NCBI GenBank assembly: GCA_947589585.1
Contig: CANQCA010000005.1
Span: 1-30,619, forward strand
DNA: 30,619 bases
Origin: an uncultured Clostridia bacterium
GTDB taxonomy: Bacteria; Bacillota; Clostridia; Christensenellales; Borkfalkiaceae
Reading direction: 5' to 3'
The notes under the pieces are model-generated. The model worked only from the letters and a program-made list of their open reading frames with translations, was not told the DNA's origin and made no database searches. Position 1 is the stretch's first letter. Each line of letters opens with the position of its first letter. Positions 20,752-28,900 of the stretch are shown piece by piece. The position numbers and the translations under genes were made by a program.

Positions 20752-22305
20752 TTACCGAACGATCAAACTTCTGCCCGTCATCTCGGGGGGAATAGGCAGG
20801 CCCATTACGTCGAGAAGCGTGGGGGCAAGGTCGGCGAGAATGCCGTCCTCGCGCAGCTTCACGTCCTTCAATTTCTCGGAAATGAGCACGACGGGAACGG
20901 GGTTGGTCGTATGCGCAGTGAAGGGGGAACCGTCCTCGGCGAGCATCTTATCGGCGTTGCCGTGGTCGGCCGTGAGAAGAAGGGACCCGCCCATGGAGAG
21001 GATCTTGTCGACGACCTTCTGCACACATTCATCGACGGTATGCACCGCCTTGACGGCTGCGGGAATGACGCCGGTATGGCCCACCATATCGCAGTTGGCG
21101 AAGTTCAGGATCATCACGTCGTACTCACCCGTGGAGAGCTCTTGAAGGACGCGCTCGGTCACTTCGGGCGCACTCATCTCGGGCTGCAGGTCGTAGGTCG
21201 CCACCTTGGGAGAATTTATAAGGACGCGCACCTCGTTCTCGTTGGGCGCCTCGACGCCCCCGTTGAAGAAGAACGTCACGTGCGCGTATTTCTCCGTTTC
21301 GGCAATGCGAAGCTGCTTTTTCCCGAGTTTTGCAAGGTATTCGCCGAGGGTGTTGTCCATGCTCTGCTTGGGGAAGGCGATGGAGATGCCCTCGAAGGCG
21401 GCGTCGTACACCGTGAAGCAGACGTAGGTGGGGTGCAAAAAGCCCGTCTTGCGCTCGAACGCCGTGCCCTTGGGAACGACGAATTCCTTCTCCGTAAAGG
21501 CACGGGTGATTTGGCGGGCCCTGTCGGGGCGGAAGTTAAAGAAGATGATGCTGTCGCCCTCTTCAACAAGTGCCACAGGGACGCCGTTCTCACAGATATT
21601 CGTGGGCAGAACAAATTCGTCCGTGACGCCATTTTTGTAGCTCTCTTCAAGGGCATGGGTGGGGTCTTCGTCGTGGAGACCCGTTCCGAGCGTGAGCATA
21701 TCGTAGCTTTTTTCGAGGCGGTCCCAGTTGTTGTCGCGGTCCATCGAGTAGTATCTTCCCGAAAGAGAAGCGAGCTTGCCGTAGCCCAATTTTTGCATGA
21801 AATCGAGAAGCTCCTTCACATATCCGACGCCCGAGGTGGGGGAGACGTCGCGCCCGTCCATAAAGGCGTGCACATAGGTCTGGGGCACGCCGCGCTTTTT
21901 CGCCATCTCCAAAAGGGCGAAGAGGTGGGTGATGTGGGAGTGTACGCCGCCGTCCGAAAGCAGCCCCCAAAGGTGCAGTTTTTTGCCCGTGTCACGCGCG
22001 ACGTCCATAGCATGTCCGAGAGCGGGGTTCAAGAAAAAGTCTCCGTCCTCGATGGCTTTGGTGATTTTGGTGAGGTCCTGATAGACGATCCTGCCCGCCC
22101 CGATATTCAGGTGCCCGACCTCGGAGTTCCCCATTTGCCCCGCGGGGAGCCCGACGGAGAGCCCGCTCGCCCCGAGCGTTGCCGAGGGGTAATTTTTGCG
22201 CAGGGCGGTCACGTTTTTACTGCCGTCCATAAAGATCGCGTTGCCTTCGTGTGAGGGGCTCAGCCCGTAGCCGTCCATGATGACGATCGCATAAGGTGTC
22301 TTCAT
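20752..22305 (-). CDS. gpmI: 2,3-bisphosphoglycerate-independent phosphoglycerate mutase
   Basis: Interconverts 3- and 2-phosphoglycerate in glycolysis and gluconeogenesis with two manganese ions, in the cytosol. At 517 residues it matches the family length. The N-terminal metal site is IVIMDGYG (D11), and the phosphoserine is in GNSEVGHLNIGAGR (S61). HSH, DGRDVSP, RPDRARQ, HTGV and TADHGNAD follow in order, so all metal ligands seem present. ATG 22305 gives the standard N-terminus with AGAGGACAGG upstream; the frame extends to 22467 only by running through the promoter. It is monocistronic. Confidence 0.97.
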   Translation of the reverse strand: MKTPYAIVIMDGYGLSPSHEGNAIFMDGSKNVTALRKNYPSATLGASGLSVGLPAGQMGNSEVGHLNIGAGRIVYQDLTKITKAIEDGDFFLNPALGHAMDVARDTGKKLHLWGLLSDGGVHSHITHLFALLEMAKKRGVPQTYVHAFMDGRDVSPTSGVGYVKELLDFMQKLGYGKLASLSGRYYSMDRDNNWDRLEKSYDMLTLGTGLHDEDPTHALEESYKNGVTDEFVLPTNICENGVPVALVEEGDSIIFFNFRPDRARQITRAFTEKEFVVPKGTAFERKTGFLHPTYVCFTVYDAAFEGISIAFPKQSMDNTLGEYLAKLGKKQLRIAETEKYAHVTFFFNGGVEAPNENEVRVLINSPKVATYDLQPEMSAPEVTERVLQELSTGEYDVMILNFANCDMVGHTGVIPAAVKAVHTVDECVQKVVDKILSMGGSLLLTADHGNADKMLAEDGSPFTAHTTNPVPVVLISEKLKDVKLREDGILADLAPTLLDVMGLPIPPEMTGRSLIVR

Positions 22306-22336
22306 ATTCCTGTCCTCTTTGATTTTTTCGCCATAC

Positions 22337-22365
22337 ATTATATACAACTTTTCAAAAAATGGCAA
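22337..22365 (-). promoter_or_regulatory. Promoter of gpmI
   Basis: On the minus strand TTGCCA (22360-22365), 17 bp, TATAAT (22337-22342), about 32 nt before the start codon. Confidence 0.85.
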
Positions 22366-22423
22366 GCCCGCGGCGATATTTTGGGAATTTTTTTCCTTCC
22401 CGAAATAAAATTCCCCGATTTGC

Positions 22424-22452
22424 TTGCAAGAAGTTCGGCGATTTGCTATAAT
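22424..22452 (+). promoter_or_regulatory. Promoter of the structured RNA
   Basis: TTGCAA (22424-22429), 17 bp, TATAAT (22447-22452). The predicted start, 22458-22460, falls at the first bases of the long closing stem of the RNA, a good independent agreement. It is divergent from the gpmI promoter. Confidence 0.85.
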
Positions 22453-22456
22453 GGAA

Positions 22457-22614
22457 TTGCGCCACAACTGAATATTTAGCGAGATATATGGCTACAACCA
22501 AGGCAAGTTGTATCCTCTTTTTCCGTATATCTCGTTTCATGCGAAAAAGTTGTGGCGCAACACATCGGGATACTTCTTAGCGGGCGTCCCCATGTGGGGC
22601 GTCCTTATTTTTTT
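22457..22614 (+). ncRNA. Structured small RNA of unknown family
   Basis: Four elements fold in order. A perfect 13-bp closing stem pairs 22457-22469 (TTGCGCCACAACT) with 22548-22560. An asymmetric internal loop follows, then a 13-bp inner stem (22479-22491 with 22523-22535, two G-T pairs). The apical hairpin is TACAAC / GTTGTA with an 8-nt loop. A GC hairpin (CCCC/GGGG core, 22581-22604) with a T-rich tail (22605-22614) follows as a likely terminator. No ORF of note lies inside. Closing stem, bubble and terminal stem recall 6S RNA, but at about 150 nt it is shorter than known 6S RNAs and I cannot confirm that. SRP RNA, tmRNA and RNase P signatures are absent. A MITE with 13-bp terminal repeats is the alternative. 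Confidence 0.65.
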
Positions 22615-22726
22615 AGAAAAATTTTTCGGAGGAATGCGTTCTATGGGAAAAATTTAGCGGCTTATTCGCCTCGGCGCATCTCCGCCTGCGAACTTGTGAA
22701 GAATTGTTAAGATTTTGCCTTTATAC

Positions 22727-22755
22727 TTGTTCCAAGAATAAATACATGATACAAT
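22727..22755 (+). promoter_or_regulatory. Probable promoter of the giant surface protein
   Basis: TTGTTC (22727-22732), 17 bp, TACAAT (22750-22755), leaving a leader of about 145 nt before the ATG at 22906. The rest of 22615-22905 is non-coding, with a seven-codon ORF at 22641 I do not trust. AGGAGG at 22892-22897 is a strong Shine-Dalgarno site. Confidence 0.55.
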
Positions 22756-22905
22756 CGACCGTGGAAAAATAAAATGATTTGTCAATGAAACCATAACAAA
22801 ATATGCAGACAGGGACGGAAAGCGGATCATCTCGCGCGTCGGCGTCTTCATATTCGGAATATAATTGCTAAAGCGAAATTTCCAAAACATTAGGAGGAAC
22901 AACAA

Positions 22906-25900
22906 ATGAAGCAGAGAGCCAAGCGGGTCACAGTCGTGCTTCTCGCGGCCGCGTTTGCGGTGATTTTGGGCGTAGGACTGCTCATCGCCCTTTTACCCGA
23001 CGGGGCGCGATTTGCCGATAAGACGGCGGAGCTCAGCGAAGAGGACTTTGAGTTCAACTATGCCTCTTCCTTCGCGTACAGCGCGGACACCGAGGAGACG
23101 AGCGGCGACAACGGCGTCTACGGTTGGGGATACGATACGGGAAATGAAGATAAAGAGCACGCGACGTACGCCTATATCACCAAGATCGACAGTAGTAAAC
23201 TTGCCGATCTCAAAGAGAAGGGCGTGACCAAGATCGTGATCAACATCCCGGAAACGCACAACAAGGTGCCCGTGAAGTTTATCCAGCAGGACGCGTTTAA
23301 CAATTGCGAGCTCACCATCATCGATATCAAAATGCCGCTCTCGGTGTATTGGCAGATCAAGGGGAGCGAACGTTTCACCTTTGATAATAATTTTGATTTT
23401 GCGCGCGCGGACGGCTTGACTGCGACCTTCACCGCCTTCAAGCCGGCGTCGGGCAGCGGCATTACGACATTGATCTTGCCCTCCAACGTCTGGATCGACC
23501 AAAACAGCGACAACAAAATGGGCGACAACGAGCCCACCTATCGCTACACCGAGTACCTCTTCGAGGGCAATTCGGGCGCGGCGTATACCAACCTCGTCGT
23601 CATGCCCGACGTCGTGAATATCTTCAACGGCAAAGCGACCGATTCGAACGCGGACCGCCCCAAGATGCAGGGCGGGCTTCTCTCCAAGTCGAAAAAATTG
23701 GAGAGCGTCTATTTCTGCACGGGCAGAACGGAGGTTCTGCACCTCTATCCTCTCACGTTCGAGAACTGCACTTCGCTCAAAGAGATCTCCCTCTCTGCGG
23801 GTGTATACTTAGAGGACGGCGCGCGCGTGTTCCAAGGCAGCTCCGCGCTCGAAAAGTTCTTCGTCGCCGACGAAAAGACGGCTTCCGCGCCGCTCTTCTA
23901 TACCGTCGGTGCAGACGGTGCGCTCTATACAAATAACTATGCCTTTTCCTACTTCACGCAGCCGAACACCGAGAAGTATTACGAGTGGTGGAAAAAAGGC
24001 AACCCCACAACGGGCTATGAAAGCGAGATATCGCCGACCAAAGCGTATGATTACAATACGAAGATCAGCGGTACGCTGTCGGAAGACGAAACGGCAGGGG
24101 CAAAGGTCACGTTCAAGGGCGACACGAGCTCTACGGACCCCGACGACGAAACGACATATTATTATGCGATAAAAGAAAGCGGCGGTAAACCCGAAGGCGG
24201 CATCGGCATTCCCGAGGGCAGCTATGTATTCGACGTTAACGGGACGGACAAACATAGCAACCCGGACCCTGACAATGATTTCGCAACAGGCAACGGGGAG
24301 GGGCAGTACGAAAGTACGGCGGATTTTCAGTCGACGACGTTAACAACCTCCGAAACAGAAAATAAAAACGGCACAAAGGCCACGATTTCCACAAGTAGCG
24401 GCGAAATCACCGTCACGGAAGTGGGCGGCAGTACTCAAGATCAGGCGGCCATAACCATTGATGGTGTCGAATACAAGTCGCGCATGCAATTCAAGCAAGG
24501 GAGCAAACGTTATCTCAAAATTGTAGTTCCGTTTGATTTCGACCTATGCGTATATTTTGCGGGAGCGTATGCGTCAGCAGACGCAGATGGGGCATTGAAA
24601 CCGCGAATGGGGTTGTTCGACAGCAGTAATTTCAAAGAAACCGACTATCAAAACAATAAGAATGTAGGAAAGAATGCCAAAACTGCACAAGCAAACAATG
24701 CGCTTGCGACCCTTGCAGACGTCACGGGCGTCAGTATCACGGAAGATAATCAGCATCTCTTAAAAATTGAAGGGAGCAAATTACAGGCGAAAAAAACATA
24801 TTATATCGCCCAACCCTCCGATGACACGGCAACCAGCGGCTATGCCCAAATGTTCTTCCTCGTCATCACGCCGCTCAAGGAGCAGTCGGCAAATTCGATC
24901 ACCGTTCAACGGGCAATCTCCTTCTCTGAGCCCGTCGATAAGCCCGAAGAAAAGACCGCATGGGAGCCGCTCCGGAATGGCTCCGTGCTGTTGAGACAGG
25001 TCAACATGGGGGATTCGGAAGATCCGGCTTATGCCTTTGTCGATCGTCAGTACCCGACGTTGCGCTTCAATGGCGAGGATAAGTATGATAAGCTGTATTT
25101 CCGTGCGCAGCTGCGCACCGCAGCGGGGGAGCCCATCAAGTCGCAGGATCTTACGGTATCGCTCATGCAAGTCGATGGGAAATCCATGAATTCCTACCTC
25201 ACGATCGGCGATGCAAATGATCTTGGTGGTTCACATACCGCTTTTCAGATCGATAGCAATGGATATTTCCGTTTTTATGTCCAATTCAACCATAACCAAG
25301 ACAAATCCCATCCAAACAACATATTCAGTGAGGTAGATTACACCCGCCAAGGCATAACTGCCGTCATACGGCTCTCTGCGGGTGATGTGACAAAGGACAT
25401 CTATATCAATTTCTCCGCCGCGACGGATAAGACAAAGATCCCCGATCTTGAGAAGAAGATAGCGTCGTCCTCGGGAACTGCGTCGCCCACGCCGTCCACG
25501 GTGAGCTATCTTCCCCTCGCCGAAGAGAATGTTTCGCGCTATCAAAAGCTCGTCTCCATGCCCGCCAAGGCAATGGACGACGACGGGGAATATGTGAATT
25601 CCTTCAATTTCGGCTATCACGAGACGGTGGAGATCGGTCCCAACGCCTTCCAGAATACCTTTATCACCGTCATCGACATCCCCGACCGCATCGCAAAGAT
25701 AGGGGCCTCGGCCTTCCGTTTCTCCGATCGGTTGCAGACCGTCTATCTCCCCGATGCCGCCGATATCGGGCTCAATGCCTTCGGGCAGGAGGCAGACGCC
25801 GACAACACAAATCAAACGGTGTATACGGCGGGCAAGCAAAATTTCTTCCTCATCGCCCCGTCGCGCACTTCGTTTGAGCAGTATTTGAAGTATGCGAGCA

Positions 25901-28900
25901 AGTATGGTGCGAACAGCGGTCAAAAAGAACTGGATGAGCCCAACTACAACGTCTTCCCCGTGCATGCGGAGGAGGATGATATCAGCTTTGGAGGTCGGAC
26001 AAAAGACGGCAAGGGCAAGGACGCGAGCTACGACTACACGCCCTACCTTACCTATGAGATCACGGTCGACTTTTTGAAGTATGACGCTACGGGCGGAAGC
26101 TTGCAGGGCACCGAGACGCGCACCTTCCTCTATGGCATGGACGCCCGCTATGTCAAAGCGGAGAGGACCACGGAATGGGCGAAGTTCGACAAGAATTACG
26201 ATAACAACGCCCCCGTCTGGTTCGGGTATATCTCCGACTTCGTGATCCAACAGATCAACACCATCAAGACCGATATCCCTTGGTCGATCGCGGCAGACGG
26301 TTGGTATTATGATGCAAACGCCAAGATCCCCGCAGGGGATTGGTACTTCGGCGAGTTGCAGGTGACGAATGATCCGGACGCATACGAAGAAACCCCCGAA
26401 GACGAATTCACCAAGTTCATCGGCGGTTGGGCAGGGGGCCACGTCAACGGGAACGACATTCAAAACCTCGCGCAGTTGCACTATGCAGAAGTGTATGACA
26501 GCACATACGACGTGCAGAGTATTACCGAGACGGGCCAAAAAGCGGAGGAGGCGGGGTCTCTCCGCGAACCGATCACGTATTGGGATCAGGACGGTGATGA
26601 CTACCTCACCAACACAGAGTTCGGCAAACAGAACCGCTGGAACCGTTGGTGGTGGAACGAAAATTACGAGGAGACAGTCGAAGGCCACGTTACCACCAAA
26701 GGCGCCTTTGAGCAGAGGTTCTTCACCATGCCCTTCTCCATCACGCTGAAGAGCAAAGTGGAAGCGCGCGAGAGCAGGCTCGAATACGACGTGCCCACCT
26801 TCCAGAACATCGGCGAGATCACCTACGGCGAAGACACGATCAACGCCGCACCCAAGGCGGCGCAGGATAGCTCGTGGAATGTCCCCATGCTCACCGTCAC
26901 GTTCGACTACAACGGGTTCCCCGTGAGCCGCATCTTCGAGAACTTCAAGAGCGGCGTGATGGAAGTTGAGTATAAGGCATGGCAAAAAACCTACAACAAT
27001 AAACAGTGGAGCTATTATTACCCCGAGAATGACTCGGCGAACTGGACGAAAGCCGCCTTCGAGGGAGACGAGAACTATGGGACCACCGGAATGCGGGAAA
27101 ATATCAACGGCGAGTGGGTGCCCTACGATGCGGGGTACTATAAAATCACGCTGTCGTTTTCGTCGGAAAAATCGGGTGACTACGATAACTACTGGTCGGG
27201 CGTCTACAACGGCATGCGCGTAGACGCAAACGCGAAATTCGGGACGACATTCACCTTCATCCTCAACATCCAGCCGCGCAAGGTCCCGCTCTCCAACATC
27301 TACTCCATGCAGTATTCGGGGCAGGGCTTCTCCCTCTTCGAGGATAATCCCTATATCGACGTCTTGAGCTACAGCCCTTGGTATCATGTATACCAAAGCG
27401 CAAAATATACGGCAGACGGACTTCCCTACGCCGTGGGGCATTATCAGATCAAGCTCAAGCTCCACGACCCGAAGTATCCGCAAATGGATGGAAACAACGG
27501 CTACACGCCCAACCTCGAATGGGAAGGGGCGGCAGGCTATGAAACAAACTATGGCTACACACAGTTTCATGTGAATGATGGGAACGTCAATCACTATATC
27601 TATACAGACGGCGTAGACCTCTTCATCCTCGACGGAGAAACCGAGGTTCCATGGGGCATGTTATATGAAGGTGACGACGAAGATGTTTACTTCAAGTTCA
27701 AAGAGTCCTTGGCGATGTTCGGCTCCGAAGTCAAGACGTATACCTACACGGGTGCGCCCATTCCCCTCGAGGATGTGTTCGGCGGGATCTTCTCTGCAAG
27801 CTCCATCGACTACACCATCACGCGGAACGGCAGCGCCGTTTCCGAGATCAACCAGGCGGGCACCTATCGGGTTTCCATCACCCCCGCAGAGGGCTACGTC
27901 TGGTGGAAAGGCATTCCGTTCGTCGAAGCAAAGGCACAGTTCCACATAGCCAGCTGGTCGCTCGATGAATTCTGGGAAAAGGAGGGCGGCTACGAGGGCA
28001 ACGAGCGCAAAACGCTCACCTTCGAAGTCAACGTGAACAAGCGTGCCGTAAGAGTTCCGAGAGACTCCTATGTGCCCACGGGCGCTGAGATCTATGCGTT
28101 CGAAGTTCCCATCGGCGGCGACTACGAAGTCGTGGGCTACCATATGCACGATTTTGCCAAGGGGGCAGAGATCCCCAAGGCGGGCGACGAAGGGGAGTGG
28201 AGCGACGTTATCACAGAGGCCGGCGTTTACGACGTTCTCCTCCGCCTCACAGATCCTTTCAACACCACTTGGTATCCCGACACAGGCGAATCGCGCGGCG
28301 ACAACTTCTATGTGACCGCCCTCCTCTATGCAGGCTTCGACCGCGAGAAGGCATATCCTACGTTCCAAGCAGACCTCGGCACGACCGAAGGCGAACACAC
28401 TGACGGCGGGTGGGTGACGCTCACGCGCACCTACGACGGCGACCCGCTCGATCTCGACGCCCTCTTCGGAACCATCGAGGATGCGGCCCGTCCGACCGAT
28501 AAGGAAGCGATCTATACCATATATAAATTGTCGGGAGAACCCGATACGGTCGGCGCGTTCCTCTCCGACGAAGAGGTGGAGTGGATAGAGGAAGCCGGCT
28601 ATTACGGCATCACCGTCATCCTCAACGACCCGTTCCTCTTTGAGGGCACGACCGAAACGGTCGCCTACTATCTCGTCCACATCGAGAAGGCGAAAATCAC
28701 GGCAACGTTTGATCTGAGCAAATCCGGCAGCAATGGCGGCAATGCGACCTACGATGGGAGCGACCATTTGAAGGATCTTGGCGACGGCAACATTTCCTTT
28801 GCAACGTTGTGCGGTGGAGACATCTTGCAGGTGGGCCGAGACTACAATGTCGTGATCACGTCCCCCGATAACACTTTGGAGATGATCGATGCGGGTACAT

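Noticed and set aside
22457..22560. SRP RNA, tmRNA or RNase P RNA
   Set aside because: None of the conserved cores of these RNAs is present and the length is wrong for tmRNA and RNase P.
22641..22664. Seven-codon leader ORF after GGAGG
   Set aside because: The GGAGG is too close to the first ATG and the peptide has no regulatory-codon pattern; chance.
25231..27594. 787-codon open frame on the minus strand
   Set aside because: It is antisense to the giant surface protein, lacks recognisable motifs, and its composition (long runs of V, I, R, D) is the mirror of the plus-strand codon use. Shadow frame.
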